DNA of 64,000 nt from Anammoximicrobium sp964645045 (GTDB lineage: Bacteria; Planctomycetota; Planctomycetia; Pirellulales; Pirellulaceae), in the NCBI GenBank assembly GCA_964645045.1, contig CAZXYZ010000049.1, positions 1-64,000 of the forward strand. The letters are read 5' to 3'. Below are positions 41,775 through 50,396 of the stretch, in pieces. The notes beneath the pieces were generated by a model that had not been told where the DNA came from, ran no database searches, and saw only the letters and a program-made list of their open reading frames with translations. The number at the start of each line of letters is the position of its first letter. The first letter of the stretch is position 1. A program made the position numbers and the translations under genes.

Positions 41775-42947
41775 ATGGGCAGAGAGCAGGCAATACGACT
41801 TGCCAAGGTCATCGCGCCAGACTCTGACATTCGGGTCGAACTCGGCGTGCCACCAAATGCGGAAGTCCGTTTCATCGGGCGTCCAATCCTGGCACTCGAT
41901 CCGCGATTCAATAACGGGACGGTGCCCGCTCGCTTTCTCCATCATCCCTTGGTCGAGGGCCGGTATCTCTTCGCGCTGCCGCGTCCACTCTGGGACTCGG
42001 TCTACAGCAAAATCGGTCAAGAAGCCTTCGATGCCGAGGCGGTGGAACTCGAACTGAAGCTCTCGGACATGTGCGGTGATGCCAGCTTCAATGTCGGCCT
42101 CTGGCAGGGGCGAGTGTTTTCCTACAACCTGCTGCGGGAATCGCCGCTAGACCTGTCTTCCGTCGAGTGTGCCGCCATCCTAAAGAAGAACAGTATCCAA
42201 TTGAAGCATCTCGCTCAGGCGTTCGAGAATCGTGCGAAGGTCTTCCACCGGACCACGCGTGCCTACGTGGGCTGGCTCCTCACGAACAGTGATTTCCTCG
42301 ACGAACACGACGAGTTGTTCGCAGCATGGACTCCAATGATTCAGCGGTGGGGGCTTGACCGGCTTGGGACTCCTCCGATGACAGGGATGTTCCTGCCCGG
42401 TGACGACCCTGGCGCGGACCCGTCCTGGCCACGATACAAAGCGGCGTTCAACGAGTTTTTCACTCGTTGGCGACTGCTGGGACTTGCTGCACCGTACCTC
42501 CCCATTCCGCTGCAACCGCTGATGGCTGGATGCGTTCCATTGTCGGCCGTTTCGCAGTTGAACAACTCGGGCGGCGCTTTTTGCCTGCCGGACACGTTTC
42601 CGGTTCCCAGCCGCGACACCCTCCGCAACCTTCTGGACGATGCCTTGCACGGGACCGCGCCGCCTGACCACCTCACGGAGTGGATGAAGCTGATTTCGCG
42701 AGAAAACTCCGCCAAGAGGTCCTTGCTGAAGTTCGCCCGTGTGTTCGAGGTCCAGCACTACTGGCGGATTCTCCACCACCGGCACCCAATCGCTATTCGA
42801 CGAAAGCTTCGATTGCTGAAGGAGGCGATTTCGTCCTTTCTCGAAGTAACCTGGGATACGGTCCATAGGGACCTGTTCTGGATTCGCAGACGTTTGGGCT
42901 CGGACTGGATTAGTCGCGGCCAGGGATTCCCCACGGGTCCCTTCTAG
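41775..42947 (+). CDS. Hypothetical protein in the integrase-associated block
   Basis: This is a 390-residue soluble protein of unknown family. I start at MGREQAIRLAKVI (a GGGGTG lies about 9 nt upstream); an ATG at 41760 adds five residues. Content includes VRFIGRPILALDPRFNNG, a Trp- and aromatic-rich middle (FFTRWRLLGLAAPYLPIPLQPLM) and a basic C-terminus with IRRKLRLLKEAI and FWIRRRLGSDW. It has no signal peptide, transmembrane segment or clear motif. It precedes the excisionase-like gene and recombinase on the same strand; a replication or element-maintenance role is only suggested by that position. Confidence 0.65.
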   Translation: MGREQAIRLAKVIAPDSDIRVELGVPPNAEVRFIGRPILALDPRFNNGTVPARFLHHPLVEGRYLFALPRPLWDSVYSKIGQEAFDAEAVELELKLSDMCGDASFNVGLWQGRVFSYNLLRESPLDLSSVECAAILKKNSIQLKHLAQAFENRAKVFHRTTRAYVGWLLTNSDFLDEHDELFAAWTPMIQRWGLDRLGTPPMTGMFLPGDDPGADPSWPRYKAAFNEFFTRWRLLGLAAPYLPIPLQPLMAGCVPLSAVSQLNNSGGAFCLPDTFPVPSRDTLRNLLDDALHGTAPPDHLTEWMKLISRENSAKRSLLKFARVFEVQHYWRILHHRHPIAIRRKLRLLKEAISSFLEVTWDTVHRDLFWIRRRLGSDWISRGQGFPTGPF

Positions 42948-43262
42948 CCGCCGCTGCCAGCCCTGGCCGGCCCCCTCCCCTGCTCTTCGATTCGTGCCGC
43001 CGTTCCGAGCGAGGCCGACGGTCACGGACGCCTCAGCCGGCACTGTGGCAGGACCATGACTCGTGACCACAAAGGGGCTGGTCCCGGCTTCCGGTAGCCC
43101 TTGCCGGCTTCTGTGCCGTTTCCCACTTCACTAACGCGCAAACAGTGCGTGTTGCTTCCACGCTTCGCGCGCTCGACTGTCCCAAGATGCCTGGCGTATC
43201 ATTTCGCGATCAGGCTGAGCGAGTGTTTCGGCCATCGTTCTTTGAACTCGTGGACAGCGGCG
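42948..43262. other. Intergenic region before the excisionase-like gene
   Basis: These 315 bases show no gene, no clear hairpin and no strong promoter match. An upstream in-frame ATG at 43101 would extend the next protein, but the added residues are compositionally unlike it. Confidence 0.4.
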
Positions 43263-43640
43263 ATGGATCGCGAAGTGCGTGACCGGACATATCTGAAACT
43301 CCAGGAATTTGTCGGCCTTTCGGGGCTTTCCGAGTCTACCGTCCGTCGACGAGTACGCGACGGCAGCCTGCCAGCCGTCCAAGTCGGGGGCAAGGGAAAG
43401 AAGATTCTTCTCCGTGTTGACGCCTTGGAACGAACGAACAACACGACGGCGAACGCTGCAGTTTGTCCGGCTGCAGCCCCTGTCGACGCCTTGGAACAAA
43501 CGAACAGCACGACGGCCTCCGCCCGGATCGAAGATCAGAGCGAACAGACTCACTTGACACCATCTACGGGGACGCCCACGGAACCACGCCCTGGCCCGCG
43601 TCCCCGTTGGACGCGTCGCCTGCCTCGGCGCCCCAAATGA
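43263..43640 (+). CDS. Excisionase-like helix-turn-helix protein
   Basis: This is a 125-residue DNA-binding protein. The N-terminal half has the MerR/excisionase-type winged HTH layout: LKLQEFVGLSGLSESTVRRRVRDGSLPAVQVGGKGKKILLRVDALE. It would bind element ends and steer the neighbouring recombinase towards excision, or act as its repressor. The C-terminal half is low-complexity and contains a duplicated 22-residue piece (DALERTNNTTA and DALEQTNSTTA), ending Pro/Arg-rich. The recombinase starts 18 nt downstream, so the two are probably co-transcribed. The start MDREVRD is chosen because the domain begins there. Confidence 0.75.
   Translation: MDREVRDRTYLKLQEFVGLSGLSESTVRRRVRDGSLPAVQVGGKGKKILLRVDALERTNNTTANAAVCPAAAPVDALEQTNSTTASARIEDQSEQTHLTPSTGTPTEPRPGPRPRWTRRLPRRPK
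43419..43516 (+). repeat. Intragenic 66-bp-period duplication
   Basis: A 32-base segment at 43419-43450 recurs at 43485-43516 with two mismatches. It adds 22 residues to the tail of the excisionase-like protein without breaking the frame. Confidence 0.75.
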
Positions 43641-43658
43641 CATTGGAGGCAAACGACC

Positions 43659-44927
43659 ATGCCGAAGAAGACAAAGTACGAACACGTTACCGGCCGCTAT
43701 TTCAAGTGGCGGCTGTATCTCCGCACCAGCGGACTCTGGCAGGCGGATGGCAGAGCCAACGAACCAAGCCCCGGACGTCATTCGCTCGGAACGAAGGATT
43801 ACACGGAGGCACTGGACGCCCTACGGCAACTTGACCTTGTCCAGGCCGTCGAACTGCATCTAGCCGACCCGGCTGTGCTGGAGGATTCACTCGACGTTCG
43901 CTTGAGCCTCGCAGATGGAATCCAACTGTACAGAGACCACGTTGGCCGTAGCCGAGTGACCGGCGGCGCACGCCCGTCGACGCAGAAGCGTTACAGGGCC
44001 GTATTTGACAAGTTCCAACCGTTTGCGATCAAGCAACGTGTGCATTTCTGGAACGACGTCACGGCCCGTCTCCTGGAACGCTATGCCGCGTGGCTGGATG
44101 GTGAGGGCTACGCCTACCGCACGGAGTTCCTCGAACTGACCACCATCAAGCAGGCGGTCAACTGGTTCATCAACGAAAAACACCTGCCGGAAACGTGTCG
44201 AATTCGCTTGCCGCTAACTCGGCCCACAGGCACGGACACGTACTGCTGGACCGTGCAAGAAGTCACCGCCATCCTGGCGAGATGCAACGAGGTCTCCGAA
44301 TTGACTTGGTTGGGTGACGTGCTCACCGCGTTGGCCTGCACAGGGATGAGGATCTCCGAATTGGCGGCCCTACGCTGGTCCGACATCGATTTCGGTGTCA
44401 ATGTCATCAAGTTGGTCGACGAGACGGCGAAGGTGGTTCGCGACAGGGGGCGCACTGCACGGCAGATCAAGAACCGCCGCAGCCGGTCCTTTCCGATCAA
44501 CGATGATCTTCGGCCGACGCTGGAACGCATCGAACATCACGCGGATGGGCGGGTCTTCCATGGTCCGCGAGATGGCGTGCTGAGTCCAGATATTGCCCGC
44601 CGGACGCTGATCAAGGAGGTATTGACCCCGTTGGCCAAGAACTTCCCGACGCCCGAGGGCGAAATCGGATTCGAAGACGGCCGACTGCACTCGTTCAGGC
44701 ATTTTTTCTGCTCGGTCTGCGCGAACACCGGCGTCCCGGAGCCGGTCGTCATGCGGTGGCTGGGCCATCACGATTCGGCGATGGTCCGTCACTACTACCA
44801 CCTGCACGACGACGAGGCCCAGCGGCAAATGCAGCGTTTGAACTTCGTGGGAGGGTCCGCCACCGCGGTGGTTGCGGGCACAACCACACCATCAGCAGCG
44901 GAAGGAGGCCACCACGGTGAAGTCTGA
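43659..44927 (+). CDS. Tyrosine recombinase (phage-type integrase)
   Basis: This is a 422-residue site-specific recombinase. It has an arm-binding N-terminus (KWRLYLRTSGLWQADGR), a core-binding domain (residues about 85-180) and a catalytic domain with R231 (CTGMRISELAALRWSDID), K271 (RQIKNRRSRSFPI), H344-x-x-R347 (LHSFRHFF), H370 (WLGHHDS) and a tyrosine pair at 379-380 (RHYYHL). A short Ala/Thr tail follows. It lies 18 nt after the excisionase-like gene and its end is about 200 bp from the 3' end of a tRNA-Ser gene, the usual place for an integrase of a tRNA-targeting island. It differs clearly from the recombinase at 1-1085. Confidence 0.93.
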   Translation: MPKKTKYEHVTGRYFKWRLYLRTSGLWQADGRANEPSPGRHSLGTKDYTEALDALRQLDLVQAVELHLADPAVLEDSLDVRLSLADGIQLYRDHVGRSRVTGGARPSTQKRYRAVFDKFQPFAIKQRVHFWNDVTARLLERYAAWLDGEGYAYRTEFLELTTIKQAVNWFINEKHLPETCRIRLPLTRPTGTDTYCWTVQEVTAILARCNEVSELTWLGDVLTALACTGMRISELAALRWSDIDFGVNVIKLVDETAKVVRDRGRTARQIKNRRSRSFPINDDLRPTLERIEHHADGRVFHGPRDGVLSPDIARRTLIKEVLTPLAKNFPTPEGEIGFEDGRLHSFRHFFCSVCANTGVPEPVVMRWLGHHDSAMVRHYYHLHDDEAQRQMQRLNFVGGSATAVVAGTTTPSAAEGGHHGEV

Positions 44928-45065
44928 CGGCTTTGCAGCTCGGCTTGCATCCGGACGGTTCATGCCGGGGGTAAATGCCCCTGGCGAAACGACCGTCGAT
45001 TTGTCCAGACGAGAGTGCGCAAGGCCGGGAAAAGGCACAGTTGTGGCACAGTTAGGTGTGCCAAA

Positions 45066-45120
45066 CGAAACGGCTCTTCGTAAGTCTAATGGCGAAAGCC
45101 ACTTACGAAGAGCCGTTTCG
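45066..45120. repeat. Perfect 19-bp inverted repeat beside the tRNA 3' end
   Basis: The arms 45066-45084 and 45102-45120 are exact complements (CGAAACGGCTCTTCGTAAG and its reverse), with GGC/GCC pairing possible in the 17-base loop. It lies 6 bases beyond the tRNA 3' end and 140 bases after the recombinase. It could terminate transcription from either side or be part of the recombination site. No long T-tract follows. Confidence 0.75.
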
Positions 45121-45126
45121 GACGAG

Positions 45127-45215
45127 CGGAGAGGACAGGATTCGAACCTGCGGTAGGGTGTGAACCCTACACCGATTTAGCAAACCGGCGCTTTCGACCA
45201 CTCAGCCACCTCTCC
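45127..45215 (-). tRNA. tRNA-Ser (anticodon GCT)
   Basis: This is an 89-nt cloverleaf on the minus strand. The acceptor stem GGAGAGG/CCTCTCC is followed by discriminator G, and the anticodon loop TTGCTAA is closed by CCGGT/ATCGG. It has the long class-II variable arm typical of serine tRNA (GTAGGGTTCACACCCTAC) and T-arm loop TTCGAAT. CCA is not encoded. Anticodon GCT reads AGC/AGU serine codons. Confidence 0.95.
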
Positions 45216-45675
45216 TAAATCTTTACTAAATAATCACTTATGCCGTTTCTCTGAAGATGCTTTGTCTTCGATTTACTACCCGTTATGCGACCGAGCAGTG
45301 ACCTAGCCGCGTTCGGCTCGCGGCCGGAAGGGGCGACGCCACCCTGACCCTTTACAGCGAGGTGACGTGTGAACAATAAAGTCTAATCCATCGGCCCCTT
45401 CGGGTAAAGCGGTCATCGAGAGCCCAGCGAAGCCTTACCCGGAATTCCCGCTTGGCGACGCCAACAGTGTCTTTTCCTTGAGTCTTCTTTTGACTTCCAT
45501 GTTCTTGCCTTGCTCCTGCCAATCGAGTGGCGGCCAAGGCAAACTGCTGGTGTGCGATATTTGGGTTAACTATTGTTGCTACAGTAGATCCTTCGCTTTT
45601 TGTCGCCCGCATGACGCAGAGGCTTGAAAGCACCCGCAGACGCCAAGGAATCACCCACATGCCAAAGCCCAAACC
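45216..45675. other. Intergenic region upstream of tRNA-Ser and of the lyase gene
   Basis: The AT-rich bases 45216-45280 presumably hold the leftward tRNA promoter. The remainder up to the lyase ATG shows no gene and no strong promoter match. Confidence 0.45.
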
Positions 45676-47586
45676 ATGACAGCGATCACCACGCTGGCGC
45701 TCGCCCCGGGACGGGTGCGGACCGTTCTCCACGTGTTCGCCGCGCTGACGCTGTTGCATCCCGCCAGCGGTGCTACGGCGGACAGCGGGTTGGCGTTTCC
45801 CGCCGACGGCGGTGTGCTCGATGTGCGGGCGTTCGGCGCCAAGCCCGACGACGACCAGGACGACACCGCCGCCATTCAGCAGGCACTCGACCAACATCCC
45901 AGCGGCAACCGGATCATTTTCCTGCCCGCGGGCCGGTGGCTGGTGCGCGACACCTTGAAGTGGCCGGCGGGTTCACGTGGCGGCCTGGAGCAGAAGCGTA
46001 CCATGCTCCAGGGCGCAGGCCAGTCGCTGACCATTTTGCATCTGCCGGACGCCACGCCGGGCTTTGCCGCCGAGCAGCCCAAGGCGCTGATTTGGACCGG
46101 GAACAGCCCGGCCCAGCGGTTCCGTAACGCGGTGCGCGACCTGACCATCGAAGTGGGGCGCGGCAATCCCGGAGCCATCGGCCTGCAGTTCAACGCGAGC
46201 AATCAGGGCACGATCCGCAACCTCACGCTCCGCGCCGCCGACGGCTCGGGCGCCATCGGCCTCGATATGGGATTCACGAACGAGATCGGCCCGCTGCTGG
46301 TGCGGAACCTCGTGGTCGAGGGCTTCGAGGTCGGCATTAGCACCAAGTGGCCGGTGAACTCACAGACCTTCGAGCGGGTGACGTTGCGCGGGCAGCGGAA
46401 ATTCGGCTGGTGGAACTATCACCAGATGATCTTCGTGCGCGGGCTGGACAGCGAGAACGCCGTTCCGGCGATCTACAATCAGAAGGATTCCTGGGGTACG
46501 GTCACGCTGGTGGACTCGCGGATCACGGGCCGCAACGCCGGGGACAAAACGCCCGGCATCCTCAATGAACGCCGCCTGTATCTGCGCAACGTCGCGGTCA
46601 GCGGCTACGCCCGGTCGGTGGACAACGCGGACAAGGGCCGCGACAAGGGCGACATCGGGCCCGCCGGGTTGATCGCGGAGGACACCTCGCACAAGGCCGT
46701 CGCGACCCTCTTTCGCACGCTGCCCGATGGCACCCTGGCCAGCGCGGGAGCCATCCATCATCTGCCCGTCAAGGATCCTCCCGCCATCCCCTGGGGCGAT
46801 CCTGCCAGCGACTGGGCGAACATCGTCAAGTTCGGCGCGGACCCGACTGGCAAGGCCGACGCGAGCGCGGCATTGCAGGCGGCGATCGATTCGGGCGCAA
46901 AGACCGTCTATCTGCCGGCCGGGATGCAGTTCCAGTTCAACGGCACGGTCGAGATCCGTGGGCCGGTCGAGCGCATCATCGGCCTGGAGGGGAATTTCCA
47001 TACGGACGGCCGGGCGCTCTGGAGGCTGGCGGATGGCAGACATCCACGCGGGCTGCCGGACGCGGCGGCGGTCATCATCGAGCGTTGCGGCAACCGCAGC
47101 GGCGGAGCGGGCGTGCAGATCCGCCACGAGTCGGCGCGGACGCTGGTGGTCAGTTCCTGGATCGGGGCCGACGTCGAGGGCCACGGCACGGGCGACATCT
47201 TCCTCGACGATTTCTGCGGGCGGCTGAATCTTTTCCAGCCCGGCCAAAGCGCCTGGTGCCGCCAGCTGAACACCGAGCACACCGGAACCATGCTGCGGAA
47301 CAACGGCGGCAAGCTGTGGATCCTCGGCATGAAGACGGAGAAGATCGGCACTATCATCGAAACGGTCAACGGCGGCATCACCGATGCAGCGGGGATCTTC
47401 ATTTATTCAAACCAGGGCTGGGATGAAAAAGTGCCCGCCTTCGTGATCGACAACAGCACGGCCACTCTCGCCGGCCTTAACGAGCGGAACTTCAACCAGC
47501 GCCCGGTGTCGCTCTGGTTCCGCGAGACGCAGGGCACGGAAACCCGCGAATCGAAGGACTCTGCTTGGGTGTACCTGAGCCGGTAG
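45676..47586 (+). CDS. Secreted two-domain pectate-lyase-like (beta-helix) protein
   Basis: This is a 636-residue exported polysaccharide-active protein. Residues 1-34 are a signal peptide (VLHVFAALTLLHPASGATA). Two right-handed beta-helix modules of the Pectate_lyase_3/GH28-like type follow. The first begins LDVRAFGAKPDDDQDDTAAIQQAL (about residue 48) and the second IVKFGADPTGKADASAALQAAID (about residue 380). Each opens with the family's 'FGAxPDG-D-T-A-I-Q-A' entry motif and then PAG (IIFLPAGRW, VYLPAGMQF). It starts about 460 bp beyond the tRNA gene and heads the degradation region. The substrate cannot be read from sequence; pectin- or rhamnogalacturonan-like polymers are usual for the fold. 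Confidence 0.8.
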   Translation: MTAITTLALAPGRVRTVLHVFAALTLLHPASGATADSGLAFPADGGVLDVRAFGAKPDDDQDDTAAIQQALDQHPSGNRIIFLPAGRWLVRDTLKWPAGSRGGLEQKRTMLQGAGQSLTILHLPDATPGFAAEQPKALIWTGNSPAQRFRNAVRDLTIEVGRGNPGAIGLQFNASNQGTIRNLTLRAADGSGAIGLDMGFTNEIGPLLVRNLVVEGFEVGISTKWPVNSQTFERVTLRGQRKFGWWNYHQMIFVRGLDSENAVPAIYNQKDSWGTVTLVDSRITGRNAGDKTPGILNERRLYLRNVAVSGYARSVDNADKGRDKGDIGPAGLIAEDTSHKAVATLFRTLPDGTLASAGAIHHLPVKDPPAIPWGDPASDWANIVKFGADPTGKADASAALQAAIDSGAKTVYLPAGMQFQFNGTVEIRGPVERIIGLEGNFHTDGRALWRLADGRHPRGLPDAAAVIIERCGNRSGGAGVQIRHESARTLVVSSWIGADVEGHGTGDIFLDDFCGRLNLFQPGQSAWCRQLNTEHTGTMLRNNGGKLWILGMKTEKIGTIIETVNGGITDAAGIFIYSNQGWDEKVPAFVIDNSTATLAGLNERNFNQRPVSLWFRETQGTETRESKDSAWVYLSR

Positions 47587-47646
47587 TGCATTTCGACCAC
47601 GCCGACAAACGGCCGTGGCTCGACCGCGGATCCATCGGAGACCAAC

Positions 47647-47860
47647 ATGAAATCAATGAACCGCAACCAACCCCATCGCCAGTGGCCCCGCCTGCTCCTG
47701 GTCGGACTGTTCGCGGCCCTGCCGACGACGGCTGCCGCGGCGGACGCGCAGTTCACGATCGAGGCCCGAGACTTCGACGGCGGCAACGCCCGGGTGAGCC
47801 TGACCGGCCAACCGTAGGCCGACGGGCCGTCCTACATCTGGAACGCGGGCGAATTGCCGC
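47647..47860 (+). pseudogene. Truncated 5' paralogue of the HzsA-like gene, with internal stop
   Basis: This encodes a signal peptide (WPRLLLVGLFAALPTTAAAA) and FTIEARDFDGGNARVSLTGQP, then TAG at 47815 where the intact gene has TAT. The frame continues as DGPSYIWNAGELP and then homology ends. The last 110 bases (47750-47860) match 52458-52567 of the intact gene with only a few changes, while the signal peptides differ. It is therefore the remnant of a tandem paralogue, cut off just before the TIR-nSTAND gene. Confidence 0.85.
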
Positions 47861-47939
47861 AGGTCGCCGTGCGCGCCGGTTGGCCCAATGATTATCTGAC
47901 CCGAGCAGGGCCACGTCGGTCTCGCCCGATATCAGGCTC

Positions 47940-47964
47940 TGGCAATACCTCGCTCGGTATGCCA
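47940..47964. promoter_or_regulatory. Small inverted repeat upstream of the TIR-nSTAND gene
   Basis: TGGCAATACC (47940-47949) and GGTATGCCA (47956-47964) pair with one bulged A, 50 bases before the start codon. It could be an operator or a weak RNA hairpin. Confidence 0.3.
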
Positions 47965-48014
47965 GAATCAACGAAGGTACGAAACATCGCGTCTCCTTCA
48001 ACGGGCGAGTCCCC

Positions 48015-50396
48015 ATGACTGCGGCGTCTGACTTCGACGTCTTTCTCTCACATAATAGCCGGGACAAGCCGCAAGTCGAGCAAATCGCCCAGCGGCTGGT
48101 CAGCGACGCCAAACTGAAGCCGTTTCTCGACAAATGGCATCTCATCCCTGGCGACCAATGGCAGCCTGAACTCGCCGACGCGTTGGAGCGGAGTGCCACG
48201 GTAGCCGTGTTCTTCGGGCCATATGGAAGCGGCCCTTGGCACAGTGAGGAGATGCAGGTCGCCTTGATGAGGGCCGTGCGCGAAAAAGAGGAATATCGCG
48301 TCATCCCCGTCATCCTGCCGCATGCCAACCCCGACACGATCCCGGATTTCCTGCAGCTGCGCACCTGGGTCGATTTCCGCGACGGAATCCACAGCGACAT
48401 CGCCTTCAAGCGGCTGGTCGCCGGTATTCGAGGGCTGGCCACCGAGTTCGAAGGCATCGACCTGCCGGACGAACCTGCCCCGTACCGCGGCCTGATGCAG
48501 TTCCAGTCTGAGCACGCCCGGTTCTTCTTCGGACGCAAGCAAGACATCGGACCGACGCAGGACGGAGGGGGGCTGATCGATCGACTCCGCGTAAACCGCT
48601 TCGTGGCCGTCGTCGGTTCGTCCGGCAGTGGTAAGTCGTCCCTTGTTCGGGCCGGCTTATTGCCGCGTCTGGCCCGCGACGCGATCCCCGGCAGCCGCCA
48701 TTGGCGCGTGGTCCCCTTCACGCCGGCCGACGACCCGTTTCGTTCGCTGGTCAATGCCCTGGTGGGTGAGTTGCCCGCCTCGGAACGTTGTCGCACGGTG
48801 ACCGATTTGCTGGCTCAATTCGACGAGCCGGGAACCGGCTTGCGACGCACCTTGGAGACCTGGTTCGCCGAAACATCCGAGCCACTGCTCCTGTTCGTCG
48901 ACCAGTTTGAAGAGCTGTTCACGCATGCCCCCGGCACAGGGAGCAACGCGGCGGCTCGCGAACGGTACGAGGAGCGAATCGGTCGCTTCGTGAACCAATT
49001 GGCGCACGAGGCCCTGCGCCCTGACGGCCGCTTCCGTGTGGTGATCACGGTCCGCGCCGACTTCATGCCGCACTGCCTGCGTGTGCCGGACTTGAAGAAC
49101 CTGCTCCAAGACCGGCAGCTGCTGCTGGGAGAATTAGCGCGGGACGAGGCGGCCCTCCGCGAGGTGATCCAGCGCCCGGCTCAAGAAGTCGGCGCGATGT
49201 TGGAAACGGGCCTGATGGACGTGTTGTTGGCCGACGTGCGCGGTCGCGCGGGCGTCTTGCCGCTGCTGGAACACGCTTTGTCGGAACTGTGGGGCAAGCG
49301 GCGCGGCCCGTGGCTGACGTTGGAAGCGTACCACAAGACCGGCGGCGTCACCGGGGCCCTGGAGCAGCGCGCCGAGGAGACGCTGCAGCGGCTCAGCCCA
49401 CCGCAGCAGCAAATCGCCCGCCGCATCTTCGTGAAACTGACTTCCCTGGAGGACGGCACCGAAGACACCCGCCGCCGCGTCGATCGCAAATCGCTTTACG
49501 CGGAGGCCGCGGACAGCGCCGAGATCGATACCGCGATCAACGTCTTGGCCGGTCCCGATGCGCGGTTGATCGTGGCCGACGGCGACTCGTTGTCGATTGC
49601 CCACGAGACGCTGATTCAGAACTGGCCGCGTCTGCGAACGTGGCTCGGCGAAGACCGCGAATTGGAGCGCATTCACCGCGAACTCGAACGTGCGGCAAAC
49701 GATTGGGAGGCTCATGGCCGCAGCAAGCCGTATCTCTTCCACGCTGCCAGCGCCAAGCTCGCCGAAACGGAAGAGCACGCCACCGCGCTCGCCGACCGGA
49801 TCACATCGTTGGAACGTGAGTTCCTCACCGCCTGCCGCCGAGAACGCGAGTTCGAAAAGGCTGAGGAGGAACGCCGCTTGCAGCGGGAGTTGAAACTGGC
49901 ACAGGAGCGAGAAGCCGAAGCGCAAGCACGTGCGGACGATGCTCATGCTGCGGAAAAGAGACAAAAGCGATTGACCTGGTTGGCCTTGGGCGCTGCTGCC
50001 GTTGCAGTCTGCCTGTTTGCAGCCGCGGCATGGCAATACAAAGTCGCTAAGGGTGCGCGCGTCGCCTCGCAAAAAGCTCAAGCGGGCATGGAAAACGCCC
50101 TGGTCGGCAGCTTCGTACGAACGATTAGCGTTGTGAACAATATTGAAGACGATTATTTTTCGTCGACCGAAGAACGCGATGCGTTGTGGGACCTGGCCGA
50201 GCTCGAGAATGCCTCGGTTCGAGAACGGCTTATTCGCAAATGGTTCCAGTCTCTCGATTCATTTTCGCAGGCAGAGTATCGGTACGCCCTCCGCTTGCGT
50301 GCGGTGGGCGAATTGAATCCTGACGTCCGCCGCCAAATCGTAGCTGACGCAACAAGATTGGCCCCCCGCCTAGCCGAAGCGCTGGAAGGAAGCTGA
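48015..50396 (+). CDS. TIR-nSTAND immune-like NTPase (N-terminal part, ends at a frameshift)
   Basis: This is a 793-residue signal-transduction NTPase. Residues 5-140 are a bacterial TIR domain (DFDVFLSHNSRDKPQVEQIA, WHLIPGDQW, then GPYGSGPWHSEEMQVAL with the acidic pair expected for NAD hydrolysis). Residues 155-600 are an nSTAND1-type module: PYRGLMQFQSEHARFFFGR, Walker A GSSGSGKSS (201-209), Walker B LLLFVDQFEE (291-300), and IAHETLIQNWPRLRTWL. A charged coiled coil (600-650) and one membrane segment (WLALGAAAVAVCLFAAAAW) follow. The protein stops at 50394-50396, but the next frame continues with helical repeats that align with its last residues. The gene is therefore probably longer and broken by a one-base shift near 50380. 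Confidence 0.88.
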   Translation: MTAASDFDVFLSHNSRDKPQVEQIAQRLVSDAKLKPFLDKWHLIPGDQWQPELADALERSATVAVFFGPYGSGPWHSEEMQVALMRAVREKEEYRVIPVILPHANPDTIPDFLQLRTWVDFRDGIHSDIAFKRLVAGIRGLATEFEGIDLPDEPAPYRGLMQFQSEHARFFFGRKQDIGPTQDGGGLIDRLRVNRFVAVVGSSGSGKSSLVRAGLLPRLARDAIPGSRHWRVVPFTPADDPFRSLVNALVGELPASERCRTVTDLLAQFDEPGTGLRRTLETWFAETSEPLLLFVDQFEELFTHAPGTGSNAAARERYEERIGRFVNQLAHEALRPDGRFRVVITVRADFMPHCLRVPDLKNLLQDRQLLLGELARDEAALREVIQRPAQEVGAMLETGLMDVLLADVRGRAGVLPLLEHALSELWGKRRGPWLTLEAYHKTGGVTGALEQRAEETLQRLSPPQQQIARRIFVKLTSLEDGTEDTRRRVDRKSLYAEAADSAEIDTAINVLAGPDARLIVADGDSLSIAHETLIQNWPRLRTWLGEDRELERIHRELERAANDWEAHGRSKPYLFHAASAKLAETEEHATALADRITSLEREFLTACRREREFEKAEEERRLQRELKLAQEREAEAQARADDAHAAEKRQKRLTWLALGAAAVAVCLFAAAAWQYKVAKGARVASQKAQAGMENALVGSFVRTISVVNNIEDDYFSSTEERDALWDLAELENASVRERLIRKWFQSLDSFSQAEYRYALRLRAVGELNPDVRRQIVADATRLAPRLAEALEGS

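Noticed and set aside
44872..45156. Open frame ending GQDSNLR
   Set aside because: The ending is the antisense of the tRNA T-arm, a well-known false protein signature.
45127..45170. A second attachment site duplicating the tRNA-Ser 3' end to the left
   Set aside because: I scanned for the TTCGAACC/GAGAGGACAGG signature and saw no other copy; the element boundary stays unknown.
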